NCBI GenBank assembly: GCA_900129595.1 | Contig: FQWG01000020.1 | Span: forward strand, 47,197 to 111,196 | Direction of reading: 5' to 3' | From: Flavobacterium frigidimaris | GTDB lineage: Bacteria > Bacteroidota > Bacteroidia > Flavobacteriales > Flavobacteriaceae | Length of the DNA stretch: 64,000 nt | In this document: positions 16,326-25,181 of the stretch, in pieces | How positions within the stretch are numbered: the stretch's first letter is position 1 | How the letters are laid out: the number at the start of each line of letters is the position of its first letter | Program-made: the position numbers and the translations under genes | The notes under the pieces: model-generated | What the model was told of the DNA's origin: nothing | Databases searched by the model: none | The model's input: the letters and a program-made list of their open reading frames with translations, nothing else

Positions 16326-18149
16326 ATGTCTGTAAACAAAAAAATAATAGCTTTACTTTTATTATGCTTCTGCTTACAAAGCACGTATGCTCAGACAGAT
16401 AAAACAAAAGATGCGCACGATAAAAAGGACAGTATTCAGGTATATAACAGGATTAAGAATTATTCTAAAAAAAATAAATTCACCCAAACAGTCCACAAAT
16501 TATTTTTTCGAGGAAGCAAAACGCGAAAAAAAGAAATTCTGGTACAAAATGACACCACTGACTTTAGCGGAAAAATCATTCGCAATATCAATATTGTGAC
16601 CTTAGATCCTTTTGGGCATTCTGTTAATGATACCACTCAAATGCCCAGAAATTGGGGAGAAAGAACGGGAAACAGATTGCACTTGAAAACAAAAAAAATA
16701 GCCATTCTTAATTTATTATTGTTCAAAAGAAATGCTGTTTACGACACTTATAAAGTTCAGGAATCAGAGCGTTTGATACGTTCTCAGAAATATGTAACAG
16801 CGGTAAGAATTACAAATAAAATTGTTGGTGTCGCTTCAGATTCTGTCGATGTTACGATACGGGTTCTGGATTCCTGGAGTACTATTCCCAAGTTTTCAAT
16901 TTCCAGCAATCAGGTTTCTTTAGGAGTAAAAGAAAAAGACTTTTTTGGCTCAGGCCAACAACTTGAATATAAATTTACGAATCGGTTTGATGATGGCCGA
17001 AATGCCAATGAAGTTACCTATACCGTTCCTAATATCAAAAACACGTATATCGGAACTACTTTGTTTTATAAAATGGACCTCGACAACAATTATACTAAAA
17101 GCATAAATGTCGAACGGCTTTTCTATTCTCCTCTGACCAAATGGGCCGGCGGTGTTTATATAGGACAGAACTTTAGAAGAGATACTTTACAGGCGCCAGA
17201 TATGTCTTATGCGTATCAGCCTTTTAAAAATAATTTTTACGATTTATGGGCAGGACACGCTTCTAAAGTATTCGAGGATGAAAGCGGGATAACCAATTTG
17301 GTTGCCAGCGCTCGTTTTCTGACTGTAGATTATAGTGAATCACCTTCTGATCTCTATGACCCTACCCGATTCTATTCTGATGAAAAATTTATCTTAGCCG
17401 GAATTGGACTTAACCGACGTAAATTTATAAAGGACAACTATATTTTCAGAAACGGACAAACGGAAGATGTCCCTATTGGACGTATTTACGGAATTACATT
17501 TGGTTATCAATACAAAAACACGTTCTGGCGGCCTTATGTTGGTGCGCAGTTTTCTTTTGGAAATTACTACCGATTGGGATTCTTAAGTATGAATTTTGAA
17601 GCCGGAACATTCTTTCATCAATCTAAGACATATCAGACGGCTTTTTCGATGGAAACCAATTATTTTACCAAACTTTACAGCATAGGATCCTGGAAACTAA
17701 GACAGTTCGTTAATCCTAAAGTAGTTATTGGTTTGAATCGTGAGGATATTATTGGTGATCAGCTGAATATAAACGATCAGAATGGTTTGGCTGGTTTTAA
17801 TAGTGCTATTTACGGAACCAACAAGATGTTATTGTCATTGCAGACGCAAACATATGCTCCACATGCGCTTTGGGGATTTCGTATGAATCCGTTTTTTAAT
17901 TATACTGTAGCAGTATTAGGAAGTCCCGATAATGCAATGGGAAGGAACAAAGCGTATCAAAAAGTAACTTTAGGCTTACTGATCAGTAATGACTATTTAG
18001 TATTTAGTTCGTTTCAGCTTTCGATCTCGTATTACCCAACAATTCCTTATCAGGGCGATAATGTATTTAAAACAAATACTTTTGAAACCACGGATTATGG
18101 ATTGCAAAATTTTGAGCTGGCAAAACCAAGAACTGTAGAATATAAATAA
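16326..18149 (+). CDS. Outer-membrane beta-barrel protein with POTRA-like domain
   Basis: Protein of 607 aa with a signal peptide (about 1-22, ending TYAQ). A basic stretch follows. Residues about 85-190 read like a POTRA domain, ending in DSVDVTIRVLDSWSTIP. The rest alternates amphipathic strands with aromatic ends (YKFTNRFDDGRN, YGITFGYQYKN, LSISYYPTIPY), as expected for an outer-membrane barrel of the BamA/Omp85 kind. I do not recognise a named member. It could help insert or export an envelope component. It is not the essential BamA, which carries five POTRA domains. Confidence 0.72.
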   Translation: MSVNKKIIALLLLCFCLQSTYAQTDKTKDAHDKKDSIQVYNRIKNYSKKNKFTQTVHKLFFRGSKTRKKEILVQNDTTDFSGKIIRNINIVTLDPFGHSVNDTTQMPRNWGERTGNRLHLKTKKIAILNLLLFKRNAVYDTYKVQESERLIRSQKYVTAVRITNKIVGVASDSVDVTIRVLDSWSTIPKFSISSNQVSLGVKEKDFFGSGQQLEYKFTNRFDDGRNANEVTYTVPNIKNTYIGTTLFYKMDLDNNYTKSINVERLFYSPLTKWAGGVYIGQNFRRDTLQAPDMSYAYQPFKNNFYDLWAGHASKVFEDESGITNLVASARFLTVDYSESPSDLYDPTRFYSDEKFILAGIGLNRRKFIKDNYIFRNGQTEDVPIGRIYGITFGYQYKNTFWRPYVGAQFSFGNYYRLGFLSMNFEAGTFFHQSKTYQTAFSMETNYFTKLYSIGSWKLRQFVNPKVVIGLNREDIIGDQLNINDQNGLAGFNSAIYGTNKMLLSLQTQTYAPHALWGFRMNPFFNYTVAVLGSPDNAMGRNKAYQKVTLGLLISNDYLVFSSFQLSISYYPTIPYQGDNVFKTNTFETTDYGLQNFELAKPRTVEYK

Positions 18150-18282
18150 GAAAAAACATTCTTCTTAACCAAATTTTAAGTTTAGCGAATCTTTTAAAAA
18201 TCAAAAACTTACGGCTTTACAAGCAATTTCAAACTCGTTAAAACGCCAATTTTATCCGTTGAAATACATTTTGTTTTCATTT

Positions 18283-18299
18283 TTGGCACAGTATATGAA
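18283..18299 (+). promoter_or_regulatory. Possible sigma-54-like promoter
   Basis: TTGGCAC followed by five bases and ATGAA gives a good -24 half (GG) but a weak -12 half (the consensus would be TTGCA). It lies about 43 bp before the ATG of the secreted His/Asp-rich protein. Confidence 0.3.
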
Positions 18300-18341
18300 T
18301 ATCCCTAAACAGGAATAACATTAATATTAAAACTGAACAAA

Positions 18342-18866
18342 ATGAAAACAATAAGAATAGCAATCGCCGGATTATTTCTTTTGGTTGCAAGTACCACGCA
18401 AGCCCAAGTATCAATAAATGTTAACATAGGATCACCTCCAGCCTGGGGACCTGCAGGATATGCCGAAATGGAATATTATTATCTGCCGGATATTGAAGCG
18501 TATTACGATGTTAGAGCATCTCAGTTTATTTATTTTGGAGGAGGAAGATGGGTTAGAACAAGTCGTTTACCAAGACAATACAGTAATTATGATTTGTACG
18601 GAGGTTATAAAGTAGTTCTTACTGATTACCACGGGAGAACACCTTACACCTACTTCGATCGTCATAAAGTAAGATATTACAAAGGATATCATGGTGCGCC
18701 TCAAAGACCTTACAGACCAAGAGAAGTTTACGGTTATAATGAGCGTCGTAATGATCGTAGAGATTACAAACATTATGATAATAAACATTATAACAAACAC
18801 GACAAACACAACAAGCACGACAGACATGATGATGATGACCGCAGACATGGTTCAGGAAGAAGATAA
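18342..18866 (+). CDS. Secreted protein with His/Asp/Arg-rich tail, function unknown
   Basis: Protein of 174 aa with a clear signal peptide (about 1-21, ending STTQAQ). The folded part (about 22-125) is rich in Tyr and Gly, with the run EMEYYYLPDIEAYYDV typical of a small Bacteroidota family of unknown function. The last ~45 residues are almost entirely His, Asp, Lys, Asn and Arg (KHYDNKHYNKHDKHNKH and similar), which could bind metal ions or anionic polymers. Its own terminator follows. Confidence 0.7.
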   Translation: MKTIRIAIAGLFLLVASTTQAQVSINVNIGSPPAWGPAGYAEMEYYYLPDIEAYYDVRASQFIYFGGGRWVRTSRLPRQYSNYDLYGGYKVVLTDYHGRTPYTYFDRHKVRYYKGYHGAPQRPYRPREVYGYNERRNDRRDYKHYDNKHYNKHDKHNKHDRHDDDDRRHGSGRR

Positions 18867-18891
18867 TCAATACTAAATATCAAATTTTCAT

Positions 18892-18928
18892 AAAAAAGAG
18901 TATCAATAACTGATACTCTTTTTTTATT
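18892..18928 (+). terminator. Terminator after the His/Asp-rich protein gene
   Basis: A 14-bp stem (18892-18905 with 18911-18924), GAGTATCA facing TGATACTC, around a 5-base loop and ending in a T run. Confidence 0.88.
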
Positions 18929-19068
18929 TCTTTACCATAGGTTTAATTCTCTTAAAAGCTTTTAGATTTTTATCAGACAGCTATTTTTTTGAACCAATTT
19001 TCTTAAAAAAGAAAATCAATAACCAAACATTAACATTTCATTTAAATACTGTTCAAAGATATAATTAG

Positions 19069-19076
19069 TATTTTTG
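19069..19076 (+). promoter_or_regulatory. Candidate -7 element of the PIG-L/symporter operon
   Basis: TATTTTTG matches TAnnTTTG and lies 28 bp before the PIG-L start codon. No convincing -33 TTTG is visible. Confidence 0.4.
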
Positions 19077-19104
19077 AAGCTCTTTCAAAACACCAAAGTA
19101 CACT

Positions 19105-21636
19105 ATGCGAAAAATCCAGATACAAATTCTTCTTATTTTTTTAACAGGGATTTCCCTTTCTTTTGCACAACAACCACAAAAATTAAGTTCTGTAGAGATT
19201 TACAATCAAATAAAAAAATTGAATTTTTTGGGTTCGGTTTTGTACCTGGCGGCCCATCCGGATGATGAAAATACGCGTTTAATTTCATACATGGCAAACG
19301 AAATGAATGCACGAACAGGTTATTTGTCCCTGACTCGTGGCGACGGGGGCCAGAATTTGATTGGTCCGCAATTGCGTGAATTACTGGGTGTTATAAGAAC
19401 TCAGGAACTCATCGAGGCCAGAAAAATTGATGGCGGCGAACAATTTTTTTCGCGTGCCAATGATTTTGGTTATTCAAAAAATCCAGATGAAACTTTAGAG
19501 CTCTGGGATAAAGATAAAGTACTTGCGGATGTTGTCTGGACCATCAGAAAATTTCAGCCGGACGTCATCATAAACAGGTTTGATCATCGCTCACCGGGAA
19601 CAACACATGGGCATCATACTGCGTCAGCGATGTTAAGTGTTGAAAGTTTCAAGCTTACAAACGATCCCAAAATATATCCTGAACAATTAAAATATGTAAA
19701 ATCGTGGCAGGTAAAGCGTACGTTTTTTAATCCATCCTGGTGGTTTTACGGAAGTCAGGAAAAATTTGATGCTGCTAATAAATCAAAATTTATAAAGCTT
19801 GAAACCGGAGTTTATTATACCGGAATTGGCAAATCGAATCAGGAAATTGCTGCTTTAAGCCGCAGCCGTCATCAGTCACAAGGTTTCGGAAGTACTGGTG
19901 TCCGTGGTGAAGAAACTGAATATCTGGAGCTTATCAATGGCGATAATCCTAAAGAACGTGACAATATATTTGAAGGAATTGATACGTCATGGAACCGTGT
20001 TAAAAACGGTAAACCAATTGGAGACCTAATCACTACTATTATTGCAAAATATGATTTTAGCAATCCGTCGGCAAGTATTCCGGATTTAGTTAAAGCTTAT
20101 GTGATGATCGAAGCTTTAGAAGACGATCACTGGAAAGCGTTGAAATCAGCTGCAATAAAAAATATCATTGCATCGTCCTCCGGTTTATATTTAGAAGCCG
20201 TTGCGACTGAACAGGAAGCAACTCCGGGTAGTACGATACGATTGAGTATTGAAGCCATTAACAGATCTCCTGTCGAAATGCAATTGACAAGCATTACCTC
20301 ATTACCGGACAATAAAAATACAATTCAGAATATCCTATTAAAAAATAATAGCGATCAGAAAATCAACTTACAGATTCAATTACCAAACAGTATTGAATAC
20401 ACTCAGCCATATTGGCTCAAAGAAAAAGCAAGCGTTGGAATGTATACAGTTTCGAATCAGGAAAACATTGGTATTCCTGATATTATCAGACAGGTTAAAG
20501 TTGTTTTTAATCTGAAAATAAATGGTGTCGAAATTCCGTTTGAGCGTACTGTCGTATATAAATATAATGATGGCGTAAAAGGCGAAATGTATAATTTTCT
20601 GGACATTGTTCCGGAAGTTACGACTTCGATATTAGAAAAAGTACTTATTTTTGGAACTACCACCAGTAAAATGATTCCTGTAAAAGTGCGTGCCGGAAAA
20701 AATGGTATAAAAGGAAAATTACAGTTAGAACTTCCTAAAAGCTGGAGTATTTCGCCAAAAGAAATCCCTTTTACTTTAGATAAAAAAGGAAACGAGCAGA
20801 TCTTTTATTTTGAAGTTACTCCTCCCGTAAATCAGGAAGAAGCAGTCGTTAAAAGCATTGCTGTTGTAGATAATAAACGTTTTGATAAAGATCTTACTAT
20901 TATTGATTACAGTCACATTACCAAACAAATGGTTCTCAAACCGTCTGAATCAAAATGCATTCGAATTGACTTAAAAACAAACGGAGATGCAATTGCTTAT
21001 ATTATGGGTGCCGGCGATGAAGTTCCTGAGAGCCTGGCTCAAATGGGATATAAAGTAACAATCATAAAACCAGAAGAAATCACGCCTGAAAAACTGGATT
21101 CCTTTAATGTTGTAATGACGGGAATCCGGGCTTATAATACCGTAAACGCTTTGGCAAACAAACAAAACATACTTTTCAATTTTGTAAAAAGTGGTAAAAA
21201 TATGATTGTACAGTACAATACTTACGGTAAAACTGTAACCGATCAAATTGCCCCATATCCTCTTAAAATATCTAATGACCGTGTGACCGAGGAAAATGCC
21301 AAAGTCACTTTTCTTGCGCCACATCATCCTATATTGAATACACCTAATAAAATCAGTTCTAAAGATTTTGACGGCTGGACACAAGAGCAAGGTCTGTATT
21401 ATCCTAATCAATACGATCCTGCGTTTACTCCTATTCTATCGTCTCATGACAAAGGCGAATCTGCTAAAGATGGTGCTTTATTGGTAGCGCCATACGGAAA
21501 AGGATACTATATTTACACAGGTTTAAGCTTTTTTAGAGAATTGCCTGAAGGTGTTGCCGGCGCATATCGATTGTTATCGAATATGATTTCGCTAAAACAG
21601 CCTGTAGAAGCTCCAAAACAAGAATTAAAGAAATAA
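19105..21636 (+). CDS. PIG-L family deacetylase, multidomain, secreted
   Basis: Exported protein of 843 aa (signal peptide about 1-21, ending SFAQ). The N-terminal PIG-L/LmbE deacetylase domain (about 25-290) has the zinc motif AAHPDDE (His51, Asp53, Asp54) and the second histidine site GHHTASAM. The middle (about 350-610) looks like Ig-type beta domains. The C-terminal ~200 residues (VTIIKPEEI, VMTGIRAYNT, KGYYIYTGLSFF) resemble a ThuA/glutamine-amidotransferase-like domain. It probably removes acetyl groups from N-acetylated sugars in the periplasm. It starts an operon with a 35-aa membrane protein and a sodium symporter, suggesting use of the released compound. Confidence 0.85.
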   Translation: MRKIQIQILLIFLTGISLSFAQQPQKLSSVEIYNQIKKLNFLGSVLYLAAHPDDENTRLISYMANEMNARTGYLSLTRGDGGQNLIGPQLRELLGVIRTQELIEARKIDGGEQFFSRANDFGYSKNPDETLELWDKDKVLADVVWTIRKFQPDVIINRFDHRSPGTTHGHHTASAMLSVESFKLTNDPKIYPEQLKYVKSWQVKRTFFNPSWWFYGSQEKFDAANKSKFIKLETGVYYTGIGKSNQEIAALSRSRHQSQGFGSTGVRGEETEYLELINGDNPKERDNIFEGIDTSWNRVKNGKPIGDLITTIIAKYDFSNPSASIPDLVKAYVMIEALEDDHWKALKSAAIKNIIASSSGLYLEAVATEQEATPGSTIRLSIEAINRSPVEMQLTSITSLPDNKNTIQNILLKNNSDQKINLQIQLPNSIEYTQPYWLKEKASVGMYTVSNQENIGIPDIIRQVKVVFNLKINGVEIPFERTVVYKYNDGVKGEMYNFLDIVPEVTTSILEKVLIFGTTTSKMIPVKVRAGKNGIKGKLQLELPKSWSISPKEIPFTLDKKGNEQIFYFEVTPPVNQEEAVVKSIAVVDNKRFDKDLTIIDYSHITKQMVLKPSESKCIRIDLKTNGDAIAYIMGAGDEVPESLAQMGYKVTIIKPEEITPEKLDSFNVVMTGIRAYNTVNALANKQNILFNFVKSGKNMIVQYNTYGKTVTDQIAPYPLKISNDRVTEENAKVTFLAPHHPILNTPNKISSKDFDGWTQEQGLYYPNQYDPAFTPILSSHDKGESAKDGALLVAPYGKGYYIYTGLSFFRELPEGVAGAYRLLSNMISLKQPVEAPKQELKK

Positions 21637-21647
21637 AAACATTCAAA

Positions 21648-21755
21648 ATGGAAGCTAAAAAAACAAAAAAATGGAAAAAAAGCTATACGTATGTTCTGGT
21701 GGCCAATGCTATCTACATCCTTATTTTTTTCTTAATCATGCAACTATACTCATAA
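21648..21755 (+). CDS. Small single-helix membrane protein (35 aa) next to the symporter
   Basis: ATG at 21648 to TAA at 21753-21755. The product has a Lys/Trp-rich cytoplasmic start (MEAKKTKKWKKSY) and one helix (VLVANAIYILIFFLIM). It sits 11 bases after the PIG-L stop and three bases before the symporter ATG, so it is in the middle of the operon. Small membrane subunits encoded next to sodium:solute symporters are known (YhdT with PanF, DUF4212 with acetate-type carriers). By analogy this may be an accessory subunit; that is inference. Confidence 0.7.
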   Translation: MEAKKTKKWKKSYTYVLVANAIYILIFFLIMQLYS

Positions 21756-21758
21756 CCT

Positions 21759-23494
21759 ATGCAACTATTTGATTGGATCGTACTTATTGTTACACTTTTA
21801 TTTATTGTGGGTTATGGATCCTGGAAAACCAAAGGAAGTAAAAATGTCGAGGATTTTATTCTGGGCAATAACGAAACGCCCTGGTATACTGTAGGGCTTT
21901 CAGTAATGGCGACACAAGCCAGTGCAATTACTTTTTTATCTACTCCCGGACAAGCGTATCATGACGGAATGGGTTTTATACAATTCTATTTCGGATTGCC
22001 AATTGCGATGATAGTTATTTGCGTCACGTTTATACCGTTGTACCATAAAAACAAAGTTTTTACCGCTTACGAGTTTTTAGAGAAGCGATTCGATCTAAAA
22101 ACACGTTCACTTGCTGCAATTCTGTTTTTAGTGCAAAGAGGTTTAGGAACAGGTCTTACCATTTATGCGCCTGCGATTATATTGTCGGCACTTTTGGGCT
22201 GGAATTTGACTTTAATGAATATCATGATTGGTGTTCTCGTGATTATTTATACTTTTTCCGGAGGGACAAAAGCAGTAAACGTAACACAGAAACAACAGAT
22301 GTTCGTGATTATGTCCGGAATGTTTATTACGTTTTTCCTGATTTTGCATTACTTGCCAAATGATATGACTTTTACCAGCGCATTGCATATTGCAGGTGCG
22401 AATGATAAAATGAATATCGTAGATTTCTCGTTTAATCCGGAAGAGAAATATACTTTCTGGAGCGGAATTACGGGAGGTTTTTTCCTCGCCCTTGCCTATT
22501 TTGGAACTGATCAGTCACAGGTTGGACGTTACTTGTCCGGAAAATCAGTAAGGGAAAGCCAAATGGGACTGATTATGAACGGACTTTTAAAAGTACCAAT
22601 GCAATTTTTTATTCTGTTAACAGGAGTTATGGTTTTTGTATTCTTCCAATTCAATCCTGTTCCCTTAAATTTTAATCCGAACAATAAAATTGTAATTGAA
22701 AAATCTGCCTATAAAGAAGAATATCACGGTTTAGAGAAAAAATTAAGCACGCTTTCCGAAGATAAAAAAGTAATCAATTTATTGTACATCGATCAGCTGA
22801 ACCAGGATTTTGATAATCCAATTTTGCGAAAGGAATTAGTAACATTATCAAATAAAGAAAAAGACCTGAGAGATCGCGCTAAAGAAATCATTTTAAGAGC
22901 TGATCCGCGCAGCGAAACAAATGATAAAGATTATGTGTTTTTTCACTTTATATTGAACTATCTGCCAAAAGGACTTATTGGTTTATTGTTAGCCGTAATA
23001 CTTTCCGCTGCAATGTCATCGACCGCTTCGGGATTAAATGCTTTGGCATCGACAACAGCAATAGACATCTATAAACGTAATCTGAAAACCGAAAAATCCG
23101 AAAAGCATTATCTATATGCTACCAAGTTTTTTACTCTATTCTGGGGAATTGTAGCAATACTTTTGCCTGCGTGGGTACGTTGTTTGAGAATTTAATTCAA
23201 TTGGTGAATATCATTGGGTCTATTTTCTACGGAACTGTTTTGGGGATCTTTTTAGTGGGATTCTATCTTCGTCGTGTAAAAGCAAAAGCAATGTTTATCA
23301 GCGCCATTATCAGCCAGATCACAATATTTATTATTTTCTATTTTACGATTGCCATTTACCCAAGCGGTCAGGAAAAATTAGGTTATTTATGGCTTAATTT
23401 TATTGGAGCAATGCTGACTATTATTTTGTCTTTGTTAATGCAGTTTCTGTTTTTCAGGAAAGAGCCTCATACTGAAGAAGTGGTTTTGGAGTAA
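21759..23494 (+). pseudogene. Sodium:solute symporter gene, split by a one-base frameshift
   Basis: Inner-membrane sodium:solute symporter (SSS family). Frame 1 (21759-23195) encodes helices 1 to about 11, with SSS segments such as LSVMATQASAITFLSTPG and LSAAMSSTASGLNALAS. It then derails into a short tail (LPAWVRCLRI). The rest (GTLFENLIQLVNIIGSIFYG onward, to 23494) continues in the next frame. Adding one T to the run 23161-23164 restores ILFACVGTLFENLIQ and a 578-aa protein of normal length. This is either a sequencing or assembly slip in a T run or a recent inactivating mutation. The transported substrate is unknown; PIG-L linkage hints at a sugar-related compound. Confidence 0.85.
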
Positions 23495-23527
23495 GAAAAG
23501 CTTTTGTTGGATTAAATACAGTATTCT

Positions 23528-24022
23528 GTGAAAAATTTGAAAAATATTCTTTTCCTCCTACTGCTAATTTTAGGCTTTCAGGTAAAAAGTCAAAATGCTG
23601 TTGACAGTATTAAAATTGAAGATAATTCGATCGCAAATGAGCTTTTTACAAAGTGTTTTCAAAATTTAAATCAAGGTTCTGAGATCTTGGAAAAGTACCC
23701 TGCATTTAAAAATATAAAGATGTGTTCTCTTATGTATTGTATGTTTCTATTGCAATATCCTGAGAAAAATATTCAAATGGTTGCAGAAGAAAGATTAAGA
23801 GGCATTGCAACACAATTGTACAATGAAAAGAATCCTGTTATTTTGATTATGGGAATGGAAAGTTCATTGATAGAAAAAGAAAAAAATAAAAATCTTCAGG
23901 ACGATAGCCATATTGTTTATATCAGTTACGGAGAATGTACAAATCCTCCTTTTTTAAGACGTGGAGCTGATATTGTAAACAAGCAAACGATGCAATTGAT
24001 AAAACAAAATTTGGTTAGATAA
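23528..24022 (+). CDS. Secreted hypothetical protein, GTG start
   Basis: Protein of 164 aa beginning at a GTG. The opening KNLKNILFLLLLILGFQVKS is a good signal peptide (cleavage near residue 20). The mature part has no motif I know. It contains three cysteines, two close together (KCFQ and MCSLMYCMF), and is helical in character. It follows the symporter by 33 bp but there is no sign of shared function. No close neighbour downstream: a repeat-bearing gap follows. Confidence 0.6.
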   Translation: MKNLKNILFLLLLILGFQVKSQNAVDSIKIEDNSIANELFTKCFQNLNQGSEILEKYPAFKNIKMCSLMYCMFLLQYPEKNIQMVAEERLRGIATQLYNEKNPVILIMGMESSLIEKEKNKNLQDDSHIVYISYGECTNPPFLRRGADIVNKQTMQLIKQNLVR

Positions 24023-24456
24023 TTTTTCTTAAAAAATGAGATTGCCAGGCCCGGATAGAAACGGATAGCTGGACACGAGCGATCAATGTCATTAAATTAA
24101 GCTATTTTGATCTAATTAATGGTTAATTCTTTTTCGCGCAAAGACGCAAAAGTGCAAAGGTTTTAGGCGTAAACTTGGCGGCTTGGCGACTTTGCGTGAG
24201 ATTTATTCGGTACAGTATTTCAGCTATTTTTTCTTAACTTAATGACATTGCACGAGCGATAGCGAACTGACAAAGTAAATGGCTCCTTAAAATTATAATG
24301 CTAAAATATACTGCTCTATTTATTAAAGTTTTAAAATATCATTATCAAACTTTAAAACCTTGCTAAAGATGGTAAAAGCTAAAACATTTTTATTCTACAT
24401 CAAAAATTCTATCTTTGAGAAACTAACTGTTTACAAATTAGCAAAAATACATCACT
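24023..24456. other. Gap holding a MITE-like insertion in a degenerate repeat
   Basis: No gene. The gap contains a dispersed-repeat copy (about 24045-24286) interrupted by the element at 24084-24250, and then the promoter region of the four-helix-bundle protein, with TATCTTTG (TAnnTTTG) at 24410-24417. Confidence 0.7.
24084..24250. mobile_element. MITE-like element, 167 bp, with 10-bp target duplication
   Basis: The left end CAATGTCATTAAATTAAG (24084-24101) matches the reverse complement of the right end (24233-24250) at 17 of 18 positions. The element is flanked on both sides by CACGAGCGAT (24074-24083 and 24251-24260), an exact 10-bp direct repeat. It has no coding capacity. The interior holds an imperfect hairpin (CGCGCAAAGACGC facing GCGACTTTGCG) of the CGCAAAG type common in flavobacteria. 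CAAT ends and 10-bp duplications recall the IS4 group, from memory. Confidence 0.75.
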
Positions 24457-25086
24457 ATGAAGGACCTGAAGAAATATAGCAATAAGACGAAGGCCGCTTT
24501 TATTTTACTTATTGTGATGCTATTGATTTTGCTGGGGAATTTTAATACGCTGCAAAATTCAAAAAACGTAAACAAAAACATTAACGAGATTTATAAAGAT
24601 CGATTGGTCGTGGCGCATTATATTTTTCAATATTCAAAAGAGCTTCATTTTATAAAAGCCGAGGCTGAAAAACTAGATTTAAGCGATAATATCAAAAAGG
24701 ATGAAATCATTCATACTTTAAGCATCATTCATAATATCGATGATCTATATGCAAAAACCGTTTTGACCAATAAAGAAAAACAGTATTTTGATATTCTTTT
24801 AAGTTCCTGTAAAGAAATAGACAAACAGGTCGCCAACAAAAACTGGAGCAAGATTGCTAGTCTGAGCCACGATGCCTTAACGACTTTAGAGTCTTTATCA
24901 CAAATTCAGATTCAGGAAGGAAAAGCAAAATTAGCAAGCGCTAACGCCATGTATAGCAAAAACAATAGTTTAGGGCAATTGCAAATTGCATTGCTTATCA
25001 TTCTGGGCGGAATCACCTTTTATCTGTTAATCGTAAAGAAAATCAAAAGAAGCATCAAGATTCCGGAACCGCCAAGTATGAATTAG
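24457..25086 (+). CDS. Orphan four-helix-bundle membrane sensor-like protein
   Basis: Protein of 209 aa: short basic N-terminus, transmembrane helix about 13-30 (AAFILLIVMLLILLGNF), a ~140-residue helical region, a second helix about 175-193 and a short basic tail. This is the layout of MCP-type four-helix-bundle ligand-binding domains. There is no HAMP, kinase or methyl-accepting part after the second helix, so it cannot signal by the usual route. It may be a stand-alone accessory sensor. Downstream is a strong bidirectional terminator. Confidence 0.7.
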   Translation: MKDLKKYSNKTKAAFILLIVMLLILLGNFNTLQNSKNVNKNINEIYKDRLVVAHYIFQYSKELHFIKAEAEKLDLSDNIKKDEIIHTLSIIHNIDDLYAKTVLTNKEKQYFDILLSSCKEIDKQVANKNWSKIASLSHDALTTLESLSQIQIQEGKAKLASANAMYSKNNSLGQLQIALLIILGGITFYLLIVKKIKRSIKIPEPPSMN

Positions 25087-25112
25087 TTTCTACAAAAATA
25101 TTTAGATAACAA

Positions 25113-25160
25113 AAAAATCCAAATTCTAAAACTTATAAAAGCTTTGGAATTTGGATTTTT
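25113..25160. terminator. Bidirectional terminator between convergent genes
   Basis: AAAAATCCAAATTC (25113-25126) pairs perfectly with 25147-25160 over 14 bp around a 20-base loop; both flanks are A/T runs. It serves the four-helix gene (+) and the DUF2911 gene (-). Confidence 0.85.
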
Positions 25161-25181
25161 AATATTTTTAAATTTAAAGAA

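Noticed and set aside
16387..16599. 70-codon frame within the barrel protein gene
   Set aside because: Shadow frame of the Lys-rich N-terminal region.
18567..18870. Two minus-strand frames over the His/Asp-rich tail
   Set aside because: They are the reverse of the low-complexity repeat; Val/Ile and His runs are explained by it.
20971..21411. 146-codon minus-strand frame inside the PIG-L gene
   Set aside because: It lies fully inside a well-conserved gene and shows no protein family features; its length follows from the opposite strand's codon pattern.
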